Assembly: GCA_016709495.1 (NCBI GenBank)
Contig: JADJMS010000052.1
Location: 1 to 64,000, forward strand
Source of the DNA: Candidatus Dechloromonas phosphorivorans
Lineage (GTDB): Bacteria > Pseudomonadota > Gammaproteobacteria > Burkholderiales > Rhodocyclaceae
Length of the DNA stretch: 64,000 bases
Direction of reading: 5' to 3'
The notes under the pieces are model-generated. The model did not search any database and was not told the origin of the DNA. It was given only the letters and a program-made list of their open reading frames with translations. Shown piece by piece: positions 54,567 through 63,770 of the stretch (position 1 is its first letter; every line of letters begins with the position of its first letter). A program made the translations under genes and the position numbers.

Positions 54567-54944
54567 ATGATTAAACCGAATAACGCAAAACTCGTTTTCG
54601 CTGTAATGGTAATTATTGGTGGCGTCGCTACCGCTGATGAGCACGGTCACGTACATCACCATTTCGCCAAGGATATTGATGCCTTTCATGCCGTTCTGGC
54701 ATCTGTTTGGCACGCTCGTCCCGGACCGGAGCGAACACAGGATGCCTGTGCCAAGGCCGGCGAAATGGCCAGATTGGCGAGTGAAATTCGCTCCTTAAAT
54801 GCAACTCAGCTTGTTGCTTCAATACCGGCGCTAATAGCTAAGTGTGAAAGCGATAAAGGCGGTGTGGATGCTGCCCTGTACGACGTACATGAAGCATTCC
54901 ATCGCCTAATTGATGCGAAACCTAGGCCAGTAAAGGCAAAGTAA
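54567..54944 (+). CDS. Small exported His-rich protein
   Basis: A 125-aa protein. A signal peptide (AKLVFAVMVIIGGVATA) is followed by DEHGHVHHHFAKDIDAFH, a His-rich patch that could bind metal, then helices with a Cys pair (DACAKAGE; IAKCESDK). The start is placed at the ATG at 54567. Not recognised as a known family. Confidence 0.5.
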   Translation: MIKPNNAKLVFAVMVIIGGVATADEHGHVHHHFAKDIDAFHAVLASVWHARPGPERTQDACAKAGEMARLASEIRSLNATQLVASIPALIAKCESDKGGVDAALYDVHEAFHRLIDAKPRPVKAK

Positions 54945-55079
54945 GCCGGATTCTCGAATTCACACAATGAGTGAGCTTTGAGTGTCTCCCATGGTGTGTA
55001 AGTGCGTTGAGATGGCGTTTGTATGCCTTTGTTTACTTGTTCCATATGTAATGATGAACAGAGGGGGTGAGAACTCCGA

Positions 55080-55736
55080 TTAGCGAGTGCGCTTCTTAAT
55101 TTCCCCGTCGCATGCATTGGCAACCCGCTCATATTCTTCGGGACTATCTATCCTGGCTTGCGCCTCCTCGACACGGTTGAATTCGCGCTGCACGAAGGAT
55201 GTCCAGCGCTCAGTCATTTCCTGCTGAAGTCTTGCCCTGGTTTGACCGACGGGGCCACGCCAAGGGCTGCCGGTGGCAAAGCGGGCATTGAGTGCATCGG
55301 CCAGCAACTTTTCGATATCGGCAATATGGGTCTGATAGGCTTTGACGTGACGCATTTCGTGCTCGTAAATTTCTTTATAGGCGCAACTGCCTTCGGGAAA
55401 TTCCTTGGCCACATAGACAGTGATCGGGCTTAAGCCATAGGTGACAGTGATTTGTGGACTGGAGCATTCCCAGTGCCCTGTCCTGTCAATGAAAGCCGGC
55501 GTATTCATTGAGAAACTGACGCTGGCGTTACCCCGTGTCAGCCCCAGCACCTGCTTGCCAGGGCGAGCAAGTGCTGCACCCATATTGGTTAGCGATTTGT
55601 AGCTGTACTGCGTATTGAAAGCGATTTTTTCTTCTATACGCTTGATCGTGACCGATGGTTTAGGCAACTCATCACAAGGATCCGCCCATAGCGGGGTGGA
55701 CAATGTGATTGCCCAGATGGCTGCTAGTACACGCAT
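55080..55736 (-). CDS. Secreted protein with HExxH zinc motif
   Basis: A 218-aa protein with signal peptide (VLAAIWAITLSTPLWA). EIYEHEMRHVKAYQTH contains HEMRH, a zinc-protease motif, followed by a helical C-terminus (EFNRVEEAQARIDSPEEY). Family not identified; DUF922-like peptidases have a comparable layout. The start at 55736 (ATG) is preferred to the TTG at 55739. Confidence 0.6.
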   Translation of the reverse strand: MRVLAAIWAITLSTPLWADPCDELPKPSVTIKRIEEKIAFNTQYSYKSLTNMGAALARPGKQVLGLTRGNASVSFSMNTPAFIDRTGHWECSSPQITVTYGLSPITVYVAKEFPEGSCAYKEIYEHEMRHVKAYQTHIADIEKLLADALNARFATGSPWRGPVGQTRARLQQEMTERWTSFVQREFNRVEEAQARIDSPEEYERVANACDGEIKKRTR

Positions 55737-55757
55737 CAATAGCTTAAGTAGTCTTGT

Positions 55758-56332
55758 TCATGCGTGAGATAGTGCCTTTACTTCAGTATGTCGCGGACAA
55801 GAAGTCAGATGGTCGTTAACCATCCCTGAGGCCTGCATGAAGGCATAGCAAATTGTCGAGCCGACAAATTTGAACCCTGCACGAGCCAAGGCTTTGCTCA
55901 TCGCATCCGACCGGACTGACTTTGACGGCACCTCTGCCATGGATTGCCAGTTGTTTTGAACGGGTTTGCCATCGACAAAACGCCAGAGAAAGTCGCTGAA
56001 CAGATGACCATCCGCTTTGATAGCCAGGCATGCTTTGGCATTTTGAATGGTGGCAGCCACCTTGGCGCGATTCCGGATAATGCCGGGGTCCGCCAGCAAT
56101 TCAGCCACCTTCTGCTCATCGTAGCGGGCAATGCGTTCCGGATTGAAATCATCAAAAACGAACCGGTAGTGTTCCCGCTTTTTGAGAACTGTCGACCAGG
56201 ATAGGCCCGCCTGAGCACCTTCCAGAATGAGCAGTTCAAACAATGCACGGTCATCGTACAGTGGCATTCCCACTCGTCATCATGGTACTGACGGTAAAGC
56301 TCGAAACCTTCGCGCCAGGGACAGCGTTCCAT
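55758..56332 (-). pseudogene. tag: DNA-3-methyladenine glycosylase I, one frameshift
   Basis: It removes 3-methyladenine. The first frame reads MERCPWREGFELYRQYHDDE; adding one G in the GGG run at about 56268 gives WGMPLYDDRALFELLILEG. The rest (EGAQAGLSWSTVLKKREHYR, FKFVGSTICYAFMQASGMVN) is intact to the stop at 55758. Zinc ligands in CPWR and DHLTSCPRH are present. The homopolymer loss suggests a sequencing error. A third alkylation-repair activity beside AlkA and Ada. Confidence 0.9.
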
Positions 56333-56360
56333 TAAATAAATCTCTCAGTGGTCTATTTGG

Positions 56361-56849
56361 CTAGGATTCGAGTCTGATATCAGCCCATTGGGCGCCCGTA
56401 ATCTTCTCAAGCTCGTTCGGAGTCAGCGGAAATACTGAAAATGGCGTTCCTGCGGCAGCCCAAACGGTTTTGTAACTTTGTAAATCAACATCAAGGAGCA
56501 TCTTTACCGGGTTTGTGTGGCCTAGCGGTGATACCCCACCAATGGCGTAGCCCGTTGCTTCTCGGACAAATTCAGCATTGGCACGACCGAGCTTCTCGCC
56601 AACCAGTTTTGCCACTTTCTCTTCACATACCCTGTTATCACCGGAGGCGACTACCACCACCGCCTGGCCACTTGATTTGGCGCGAAACACGACTGACTTG
56701 GCAATTTCAGCAACTGTGCAACCCACAGCAGTGGCAGCCTCGGCGCTCGTCCGAGTAGGTTGCTCAAACTCAACGACTTGAGTGCTGATGCCTGCTTCAA
56801 CGAGAAGCTGCTGGGTTCGAAGGGCAGTAGGGTGCTGTGCTGGTTTCAT
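56361..56849 (-). CDS. YbaK/EbsC-family deacylase
   Basis: A 162-aa editing-domain protein (AEIAKSVVFRAKSSGQAVVV, DNRVCEEKVAKLVGEKL, AIGGVSPLGH). The family hydrolyses mischarged tRNA, such as Cys-tRNA(Pro), or free aminoacyl groups. The start is the ATG at 56849 (MKPAQHPTALRTQQLL). The 5' flank is cut 70 bases upstream by the IS3 element. Confidence 0.88.
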   Translation of the reverse strand: MKPAQHPTALRTQQLLVEAGISTQVVEFEQPTRTSAEAATAVGCTVAEIAKSVVFRAKSSGQAVVVVASGDNRVCEEKVAKLVGEKLGRANAEFVREATGYAIGGVSPLGHTNPVKMLLDVDLQSYKTVWAAAGTPFSVFPLTPNELEKITGAQWADIRLES

Positions 56850-56955
56850 GGTGCGAAGTGGTGGCAGGAAATTCGGGGTGAGATGGGAGTGGGACAACCG
56901 TTTTAGGTGTTATTCGACTACTGAGGTAGGTCGTCAATCGTAGACGCCATCAACG

Positions 56956-57830
56956 CTATGCTGCCAGCCGTTTTGCATAGAACTGCTGGGTAAAAACTGC
57001 GGGCGAGAGATAGCCCAATCGAGAATGCCGCCTATAGCGGTTGTAGAAGATGTCAATGTATTCACTGATCTCTCGAATAGCTTCAGCTCGTGTTTCGTAT
57101 CGCCGGTGATGCACGAGTTCGTTTTTCAGCGTTCCCCAGAAACTTTCCATGGGTGCATTGTCGTAACAGTTTCCTCGGCGAGACATGGATGCCTTCATGC
57201 CAAACTGGCTGACGAGTCGCTGATAGTCGTGACTGCAATACTGACTGCCACGATCTGAATGGTGAATCAGTCCAGAAGGGGACGTTTGCGGTGACCGCCA
57301 GGAATAGCGCCTTGCCGACCAGTTCCTTTGTCATCCGTTCACTCAGTGCGTACCCGACGATTTCGCAGGTGAAGATATCCTTGATCCCAGCCAGATAGAG
57401 CCAGCCTTCACTGGTCGGAATATAGGTGATATCAGTGACCCAGGCTTCGTTTGGGCGTTGAGCCGTGAAGGTTTGGTTAAGCAGATTGTCGGCCACCGGT
57501 AGCTTGGTGATTCGAGTTGGTCGTTGCCTTTGAATCTCCGCTTCTGCTTGCAGCGAAGGTTCATTTCTGACGGAGTCGTTTGATGCGACCAACACTTGCT
57601 GGAAAGCCATCCGCCTTGAGTTCGGGCTGTAGTCGTTCGGGCACCGTAGGTCTGCCGGGTTCGTTGATGTGCTGCACGTATGGCAACGCAGAGTCGGGCA
57701 TCTGCCTGCGCCCGCTTCGATGTTGGGCGTTCATCCCAGGCGTGATAGCCGCTGACCGAGACATCAAACGCATTGTACATCAGGCTGATGGGGTAATGGA
57801 GTCGATTCTGTTTCATGACCGCGTACCGGG
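56956..57830 (-). pseudogene. IS3-family transposase OrfB, several frameshifts
   Basis: The integrase core spans three frames: WVTDITYIPTSEGWLYLAGI (first Asp), a middle part where the second Asp (HSDRGSQY) lies after a shift near 57270, and SRRGNCYDNAPMESFWGTLK (Glu). The end YNRYRRHSRLGYLSPAVF is typical of the family. The N-terminal part (YNAFDVSVSGYHAWDERP) is in another frame again. Confidence 0.85.
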
Positions 57831-58128
57831 CAGTGACTCCCTCGCAAAGTACGCGGCCGCTTTTTCAACAGGTCACGCTCCATCTTCGTTTCGGCCAACT
57901 CCTTACGTAGCCGAGAAAGCTCGGCCTCCTGTTCCGTCACTGGCGAACGATTTGAGCCAATTGCTGCCAGCTTCCCCGCCTTGGCAAGCGCCAACCAGTT
58001 ATCCAGTGTCTTCTTCGAAATTGACAGCCGCTTTGCTGCTGCCGATGCGCTCAGCCCGTCACGTAACACCAGCGCCGCCGCTTCCCCCTGAATTCCTTTG
58101 TATATACCGCTCTCGGTATCCGTTCCAT
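57764..58128 (-). pseudogene. IS3-family OrfA, one frameshift
   Basis: The start ATG at 58128 follows CAGGAGG. MERIPRAVYTKEFR leads, after adding one G to a run of five near 58085, to an HTH (SASAAAKRLSISKKTLDNWL) and a leucine-zipper helix (LSRLRKELAETKMERDLLKK). The end shifts towards OrfB, where a programmed frameshift would be normal. Confidence 0.8.
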
Positions 58129-58187
58129 TCGATGCCTCCTGTAAAAATCATCTTACAGATGGCGTCCACTTTTCTCAGCCTACCTCA

Positions 58188-58524
58188 TACTGCCGTCGGT
58201 GACGGTAAGTCTGCCCAAGCTAACACCGAACAACCTCTGCATCAATGGACGCCCTCGATTGCTCCCTCCGGCATGGTATTCGTGACCTCCGAGAAATACG
58301 GGAAAGCCTGGGAGGGCAATCTCCTGGTCGGATCGTTGAAATTCAATTACCTTGCACGCCTTGAGTTGGAGCGCCCCTTTGAAGGCAGCGTGGTCAAGGA
58401 AACACGGTTGCTTGAGTCGCTCCGAGAACGTATTCGCGATGTCCGTCAAGGGCCGGATGGCTATATCTATGTCGTTATCGATAGCGCGAACGGACAATTG
58501 ATTCGGCTTGACCCTGCAAAATAG
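58188..58524 (+). pseudogene. PQQ-dependent aldose sugar dehydrogenase, C-terminal fragment
   Basis: HQWTPSIAPSGMVFVTSEKY, GNLLVGSLKFNYLARLEL and GPDGYIYVVIDSANGQLIRL are the last blades of the soluble aldose sugar dehydrogenase family (YliI-like). About 110 of 370 residues remain; the upstream part is absent on the other side of the IS. Not functional. Confidence 0.85.
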
Positions 58525-58647
58525 CCATCGCCGTGCATCCTGCACGTAGGTTAATAGGCCAATGGATACAGAATCCATTCATCTGCTCAAGTTGAACCGG
58601 TTGAAACCCGATAAAGTTGATACTGTGGCCAATTCAGGAACGAAGTG

Positions 58648-59013
58648 ATGAACACCTCCCCCAGCAACGAATCACCCGAGCAAAAGCCAAAGGCCAAGTC
58701 ATTTGAGAAGCTGACCATGATTCTCGCAGCGGGCGCGCTTGTGCTGAGCTTGGTGAATACCATTCTGATTGTGATGAACCCCACCGCAGCCAAAGTGGAA
58801 AAATTCAACGAGGACCTCAAAACGGAACTGGCTGACACCATTGCCAGCTTTCACAAGAAAGTCGATGGCCTTCGATCCGCTGAAGTGGAATGGCAAATGG
58901 TTCTGAAGAAGGCAAAAGAGCGCCCTGACGCCATCTATAAAGTGGTCAATACACAGGATGGGTTTCTGACGATCACCGAAGTACAGCTGCCTGAAGCAGC
59001 GCCAAGCAACTAG
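58648..59013 (+). CDS. Small membrane protein
   Basis: A 121-aa protein with one TM helix (LTMILAAGALVLSLVNTILI, residues 23-43) and a helical/acidic remainder (LKTELADTIASFHKKVDGLR) that may form a coiled coil. A short cytoplasmic Pro/Lys start precedes the TM. No known family. Confidence 0.5.
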   Translation: MNTSPSNESPEQKPKAKSFEKLTMILAAGALVLSLVNTILIVMNPTAAKVEKFNEDLKTELADTIASFHKKVDGLRSAEVEWQMVLKKAKERPDAIYKVVNTQDGFLTITEVQLPEAAPSN

Positions 59014-59115
59014 CCTTTCATCCTGAACGACGAAGTGCTGAAAGTTGGTCCTTTGCAGTAACTGAGAGCATTTGAGAGAATTTGTTAATGGCAATCGCGA
59101 TAGCAGAATCAACCC

Positions 59116-59235
59116 ATGCGCGCTAACTACGACCGGGGGTTGCAAGCATCGGCTACCGAGAGCCGTGATTTCCTGAAGCAATACCCAGCTGAGAAATTGC
59201 TGGCCGTTTCAAAAGCATCCGGGAATTTGTTCTGA
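59116..59235 (+). CDS. Possible small ORF coupled to the SGNH gene
   Basis: 39 codons (MRANYDRGLQASATESRDFL, then KQYPAEKLLAVSKASG) ending TGATG over the SGNH start. It could be a leader peptide for coupled translation or the end of an older gene. No ribosome site is evident. The rest of 59014-59234 holds nothing else. Confidence 0.25.
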   Translation: MRANYDRGLQASATESRDFLKQYPAEKLLAVSKASGNLF

Positions 59236-59864
59236 TGAAACGACGTGACTTCGTTTCCCTTAGTATTGTGGTGCTTGCTGTCGCCGCCTGCGGCAAGAAA
59301 CCAAAACTTAGCTCGCTTCCTGCAGGAAGCAGAGTCTTGGCTTTTGGCGACAGCGTCACCTTCGGCACCGTGGCAGGCCCAGGCGAGGATTGGCCAACGC
59401 TGCTTGCCGGCCTAACCGGCTGGCAAATAACGAACGCCGGCATTCCCGGAGATACTGCAGAAGCTGGTAAGACCAGAATTCGAGGACTCCTTGATGAACA
59501 TACACCGGCGCTCGTCATCATAGAAATAGGCGGCAATGACTTTCTGCGTCGGCGACCTGCATCCGCCGTCAAACAAGACATCAAGTTTCTTATCGGTACA
59601 GCAAAGGGCGCTGGGGCTCAGATCGTGCTGATTGGTGTGCCTGAACTCTCAGTCCTTGCGGTCGTTGCCGGTAAGCCCGGGGATGCGCCCATCTATAAGG
59701 AGCTTGGTAACGAAGAGGGTGTGTCGGTCATTGCCAATGTCTTCTCGGATATTTTGGCGAGACCAGAGCTTTGCGCTGACAAGATTCATCCCAACGCGCA
59801 GGGCTATCGGCAGATGGCCTCTGGTATTCACGCTGGCTTGAGGCGCATCGGTCTCGCTCATTGA
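59235..59864 (+). CDS. SGNH/GDSL-family hydrolase lipoprotein
   Basis: A 209-aa protein with a lipoprotein signal ending VLAVAACG (Cys anchored). The catalytic blocks are FGDSVTFGTVAG (Ser), GIPGDTAEAG, EIGGNDFLRR (Asn) and ADKIHPNAQGYRQMA (Asp, His). TesA-like: an esterase or lysophospholipase in the periplasm. Natural substrate unknown. Confidence 0.88.
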   Translation: MKRRDFVSLSIVVLAVAACGKKPKLSSLPAGSRVLAFGDSVTFGTVAGPGEDWPTLLAGLTGWQITNAGIPGDTAEAGKTRIRGLLDEHTPALVIIEIGGNDFLRRRPASAVKQDIKFLIGTAKGAGAQIVLIGVPELSVLAVVAGKPGDAPIYKELGNEEGVSVIANVFSDILARPELCADKIHPNAQGYRQMASGIHAGLRRIGLAH

Positions 59865-59994
59865 TTACGCTTGCAGGTTCTGTAATCCATGCTCGGTTTG
59901 TGTCAGTTTTGCTACAATTTGGTGCATTTTTTGCACCATCGTGGTGCCGTAAAAAATAAATGTAACTGCATGATAAAAAAAGGAAAATTGCTCC

Positions 59995-60000
59995 TATAAT
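59995..60000 (+). promoter_or_regulatory. -10 box upstream of the repeat/HhH protein
   Basis: Perfect TATAAT 34 bases before the ATG at 60034, in an AT-rich stretch. The -35 is poor. A small palindrome (GCACCA-TC-GTGGTGC) lies at about 59933-59947. Confidence 0.45.
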
Positions 60001-60033
60001 CCGCGCGATTTTACAACTAGTGCAGGTTAAAAA

Positions 60034-61105
60034 ATGACAAGTGTTTCCCCCGAAAATAACGCAACCCGTCTTGGCGAAAACCATGGTTATCGTTTCGATG
60101 GCGATTTTGTTTATCTCAATGCAGATGTAAATTTTTCTGACGCTGATCTTGATGCAGATCAGGCGTGGACGCTGCAGTTGTGGGCCTGCGAGACTGGTTT
60201 TGCTGGTGCAGAACTAGCTGGGGTAAAAGTTGCCGAAATGGCCATTTCGCCAATGGCTGGTGGTATTCTCGCTGAAGCTTGCTGTACTGCGCTGCCACCG
60301 GCTGGTGCTGAAGATCAGGTGCTCGCGCTGGCATTGGTCACCTATGATGCTGATGGTTTGCCGGAAGTGCGTGATCTGGCGGTGTATGCCGATCCGCAGA
60401 GTTTCTTTCAGCCGCGTTTCAATGGCAATGTTAGTTGCGCCTTGGTTGACGGCGTTGCCGAACCGAAGATTGATGCCATTTGTAACCGCGTGCGGAAGAT
60501 AACTTGAGTGGTACTTTTGTCGCCAGAAGTCTGGGCGCTAGATGCGCCTTATGCCGGCGGTGGCTGGACGGGTTGCCCGGTTGCAACAGCAATTATTGGT
60601 GTGTTGGGTGGCGGTAATGAATGGACTGATTGCCAATTCAATGTGCACGCCGCACTACCGGTTGAGGGGGCTGCGCTAACCGTAATGTTGCGCGAATGGA
60701 CGCCGGCCGGTTACGTGACCCGTGACTACCGTAACTTTTCAGCAACGCCAGCCAAGACTGAGGAAAAGCAAAGCCGGTAAAGTCCAAGCCTGCTGCCAAG
60801 CCCAAAGCTGCTGTTGCCGCCAAGCCAGCTGCAGATGTTAAGGCACCGGTTGCTGAGTAAAGAAGCCTGAGGTGAAGGCGGCTGATGTGCCGGCTAAGAA
60901 GGCTGTCGCTACTAAAGCTGCAGCCAAGGCAGTTTCAACCAACAAGGCCAGCGAAGATGAATTGGCTGCCTTGAAAGGTCTCCCACGTGAAGTGGCGCGT
61001 GCGATCATCGCTGGCCGCCCGTATGCCACCGTAGAGGATGTCTGCAAAGCGAAGGGCATGGGCCTCAAGAAACTGGCTAAATTGCGCGATCTGCTCGCCC
61101 TGTAA
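60034..61105 (+). pseudogene. Two-repeat beta protein with Lys/Ala linker and C-terminal HhH, several frameshifts
   Basis: Not a named family. Repeat 1 (residues 10-150) has FDGDFVYLNADVNFSDADLD and WTLQLWACETGF; repeat 2 has SPEVWALDAPYAGGGWTGCP and NVHAALPVEGAALTVMLREW. Then come a Lys/Ala/Pro linker (SKPAAKPKAAVAAKPAA) and an HhH domain (LKGLPREVARAIIAGRPYAT). Frame breaks lie near 60495, 60518, 60778 and 60862. Joined, the protein is about 350 aa. The HhH end suggests DNA binding; the linker resembles histone H1-like tails. Confidence 0.6.
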
Positions 61106-61124
61106 GCTGGTTCTGCTGTAGATG

Positions 61125-61158
61125 CGGGGATTGTTGAGTTACTGACAATCCCCGTTTT
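61125..61158 (+). terminator. Rho-independent terminator
   Basis: CGGGGATTGT and ACAATCCCCG form a perfect 10-bp stem with a 10-base loop, followed by TTTT. It also lies beyond the end of the convergent crp/fnr gene. Confidence 0.85.
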
Positions 61159-61188
61159 CTATTGTGCAATGGTATTTCACGCGACTTA

Positions 61189-61885
61189 TCAGGACTCGTG
61201 TTTTCGAAGATTGATGACGCTCGGAATGTGAATTTTTTTGCCCTCGACGACAATCAGGCCAAGGTCGCTGAGTTCATGCAGGATTCGTGAAAAATGTTCC
61301 TGAGTGAGATTGAGGCGTGAGGCAATGGCGCCTTTGTTGGCGAGAAGTGTCAGGGTGACGTTGCTGCCGTTTTGCTCACTTTCCGGTAATTCACGCAAGA
61401 GGTAGCCGATGATGCGTTGCTTGCCTGAGTGCAAAGAGTATGACTCGACATCGTTCATTAGTTGATGCAGGCGCATTGCCATGCCTGCCAGCATTTTCCG
61501 GGCAAGCATGTAGTCATGTTCAAGCTCTTCGTAAATTGCCGTTTTTCGACACGTGCAAAAGCATTGAGTCGGCGAGGGCTTGGGCTGAGACAACATAGGG
61601 TTTGTCGAGAAACATGATTGCTTCGCCGAAGCTTTGACCCTGACTGATTATTTCAACAATTTTTTCATTGCCCTGTGCTGATGTGAATGTCAGTTTGATC
61701 TGACCATAGACGAGCAGATGAAAGCCGGTGCAAGCGTCGCCGCGATGAAACAGCGTCTCACCCTTGACGATCTGGATTTCACGGGTTGCATTCGCGATAC
61801 GGGCTATCTCCCCAGGAGCGAGTCCATTGAACAGGGCAACGTGGGTGAGAAGGGCTTCAATATTGATGGGGTGGCTGGTCTGCAT
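61189..61885 (-). pseudogene. Crp/Fnr-family regulator, one frameshift
   Basis: The cNMP-like domain (IVKGETLFHRGDACTGFHLL, GQIKLTFTSAQGNEKIVEI) leads to LLHVSK. At the A run near 61545 removing one A gives SKTAIYEELEHDYMLARKML and the HTH (KGAIASRLNLTQEHFSRILH). No N-terminal Cys cluster is present, so it is not an oxygen-sensing FNR; a Dnr-like or other effector is possible. The run-length change suggests sequencing error. Confidence 0.88.
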
Positions 61886-62041
61886 GAGGGTTCCGGTCAG
61901 AAAATCAACGCCTATGGATTAATTTGCTAGTTTTGCCAGCATTGGCGCTTGTCTTTGATTCTTACTTTAGCAGCTTTTTGGCTGGATTTTTTCTACCGAT
62001 GGTGTAGAGTTGAAGCAGATGTATTTATTAAGGAGATGGTC

Positions 62042-62251
62042 ATGGATGTCAGCTCAGTATCTTCCGGCGCAAGTGCATATACCAATGCGCTAAAGCAATC
62101 CAGTTCGACGCAGCAAGCACAGCAAACACAGGCCGTTGAGCGGCGTGAGCCGCGCCCTGAAGAGCGCGTTGAGAAGAAGGAAGAAGCGCCCAAACCGGTC
62201 AAGAATGCAGAAGGTCAGACGACTGGTTCGACGATCAACGTGACGGCTTGA
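62042..62251 (+). CDS. Small Gln/Ser-rich protein with C-terminal TG-VTA signature
   Basis: A 69-aa protein (MDVSSVSSGASAYTNALKQS start, acidic/basic middle) ending NAEGQTTGSTINVTA. The ending recurs in the next gene. AAGGAG lies just upstream of the ATG at 62042. No signal peptide, no known family. It may be a surface or phasin-like small protein. Confidence 0.6.
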   Translation: MDVSSVSSGASAYTNALKQSSSTQQAQQTQAVERREPRPEERVEKKEEAPKPVKNAEGQTTGSTINVTA

Positions 62252-62291
62252 TGCGTTATTGAGAAACGTTTGATGGCTATGGAGAGGCAGA

Positions 62292-62693
62292 ATGGCGATT
62301 TCATCGCTTTCTAGCGCCCAATCAGTCACAAGTGTTGCGTGGCAACAGATTCAGCAGCAACAAGCGCAACGCAATGCAGATCAAGCTGAGCAGGCTGCGC
62401 GCAGCTTGCAGGCTCAGGCGCGATCCGCTCAGTCGGTTGCAAATCGGGCGCAGGAAAATGCGCGTTCAATCTCGGTCGAGGCCAATCAGGCTGATTCGCG
62501 TGCAAATCAGGCGCAGCGCGGATTGGTTTCGTTGAAGTCAATCGGTGAAATCCAAAGTGGTTTTGATGAACTGCGGCAGCAGATTTCAACTGTGTTAAGC
62601 AAGGATTTTGCGGCAAGCGAACCGGCTCAACCAGTTCCGGTGGTCAATACCAGTGGACAACAAACTGGTACGCTGATTAGCGTGACAGCCTGA
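62292..62693 (+). CDS. Gln/Ala-rich coiled-coil protein with the same C-terminal signature
   Basis: A 133-aa protein. A Gln/Ala heptad region (QQQQAQRNADQAEQAARSLQ to RANQAQRGLVSL) forms a long helix, followed by NTSGQQTGTLISVTA, which matches the end of the preceding gene (N-x-x-GQ-x-TG-x-x-I-x-VTA). The ATG follows GGAGAGGCAG. No known family. The two are separated by 40 bases and are probably co-transcribed. Confidence 0.65.
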   Translation: MAISSLSSAQSVTSVAWQQIQQQQAQRNADQAEQAARSLQAQARSAQSVANRAQENARSISVEANQADSRANQAQRGLVSLKSIGEIQSGFDELRQQISTVLSKDFAASEPAQPVPVVNTSGQQTGTLISVTA

Positions 62694-62881
62694 ATCGTCG
62701 GGCGATTCTGCTCAACTTTCTGGCGCCTTAAATGGCGCTCTCAATCTAAAATACATCTTTTACCGATAACTTTTTGGGGTTTTGGTTGTTTGTGTTTTTG
62801 CGAGGAAAAATGAGCCAAACGCTACTGAATCATTGGTGCATCTGTGGATGCCACGATCGATCTGCGTACGGGATGTAATCC

Positions 62882-63199
62882 TTGAAAAAGCATGGGCCGC
62901 AAGCGGTTGTTGTTCATGCTGAGGCTTATGCGCCGATGGATGCAATCGCCAATCCGCACGATATAAAAGATGTTGTTGATTATGAGGTGATCTTTCTTGC
63001 AATCCGGAAACTCGAAGAAAATTCGCATTGCGAGTGTCTCGAATCGAGCGTTCTCGAAGTGATGGATGCGATTTTTTCGATTGCCGTAGTGAACTCTGCT
63101 TTCGTCTCCATGCATAAGCCACATGTTTATAAAGGGCAGGCGACGCCGGCTATTTCTTTAGCCATGACACGCGAGCAGTGGGAAAAAATGCAAGGATGA
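62882..63199 (+). CDS. folB: Dihydroneopterin aldolase-like protein (FolB), N-terminus uncertain
   Basis: KKHGPQAVVVHAEAYAPM, ANPHDIKDVVDYEVIFLAIR and CECLESSVLEVMDAIF match the FolB/FolX core; the DVVDYE and CECLE motifs hold the pterin-binding positions. The start shown is a TTG. The part before HGPQ (expected IGVxxHE) is not in frame; VRDVILEKA in another frame just upstream suggests a frameshift or deletion at about 62880-62900. It overlaps folA by four bases. Confidence 0.75.
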   Translation: MKKHGPQAVVVHAEAYAPMDAIANPHDIKDVVDYEVIFLAIRKLEENSHCECLESSVLEVMDAIFSIAVVNSAFVSMHKPHVYKGQATPAISLAMTREQWEKMQG

Positions 63200-63711
63200 T
63201 TGCGGCGATTGGGGCGGTTTCAAGCAATGGAATGATTGGTCTCGATGGCTGGTTGCCGTGGGATATTCCTGAAGAACTGGCGTACTTTGAGGAAATGGTT
63301 GCCGGTGCAGCCTTGGTCATTGGTCGCCTGACTTACGAATCGATGGATGTGGTGCCAGTCGATTCCTTTATTGTGACTTCTCAACCTGAGCTGGTTTTTA
63401 AACCTGGATGTCAGACAGAAACTTCTGTCGAAAAAGCGCTGTTGACCGCAACAGGTACGGGGAAAAACGTTTTTGTGATTGGCGGCGCTGCGCTCTATGC
63501 CGCAGCCTGGCCTTATTGTCAGCGGTTTTACTTGACTCGAATTGAGCGTGCGTTTGCCGGTGATTGCTGTTTTCCCGAAAGTATTCCGCTGGATCGCTGG
63601 AAGATCGTGGGCGAGGAGCGAAAAACCTATCTTGAGCGCAAAACTGGGTTGGCCACTGTTTGTCGATTTGTTCAGTATGAGCAAGAAAATCCTTTGCGCT
63701 TGCCGGGATAA
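63196..63711 (+). CDS. folA: Dihydrofolate reductase
   Basis: A 171-aa enzyme. IAAIGAVSSNGMIGLDGWLP, PWDIPEELAYFEE (catalytic Asp), LVIGRLTYESMD and FVIGGAALYAAAWPYC (NADPH loop) are diagnostic. It overlaps folB by four bases (ATGA at 63196). It converts dihydrofolate to tetrahydrofolate; pairing with FolB is sensible in folate synthesis. Confidence 0.92.
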   Translation: MIAAIGAVSSNGMIGLDGWLPWDIPEELAYFEEMVAGAALVIGRLTYESMDVVPVDSFIVTSQPELVFKPGCQTETSVEKALLTATGTGKNVFVIGGAALYAAAWPYCQRFYLTRIERAFAGDCCFPESIPLDRWKIVGEERKTYLERKTGLATVCRFVQYEQENPLRLPG

Positions 63712-63770
63712 ATTGCTAAAACAGCTTCTGTTGATCAGAATCAGCTGATCAAATAAAAATACGTCCTTAA

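Larger units (their letters stand above)
56922..58187 (-). mobile_element. IS3-family insertion sequence with 3-bp target duplication
   Basis: The element is about 1.27 kb. Ends are inverted: TGAGGTAGG and GTAGACGCCATC at 56922, and on the opposite strand TGAGGTAGG and GTGGACGCCATC at 58187. The trinucleotide TAC flanks both sides. It carries orfA and orfB, each frameshifted. Confidence 0.85.

Noticed and set aside
57580..58524. A 314-codon plus-strand frame across the IS3 element
   Set aside because: Its first two-thirds are antisense to OrfA/OrfB. Only the part after 58188 is real (the dehydrogenase tail).
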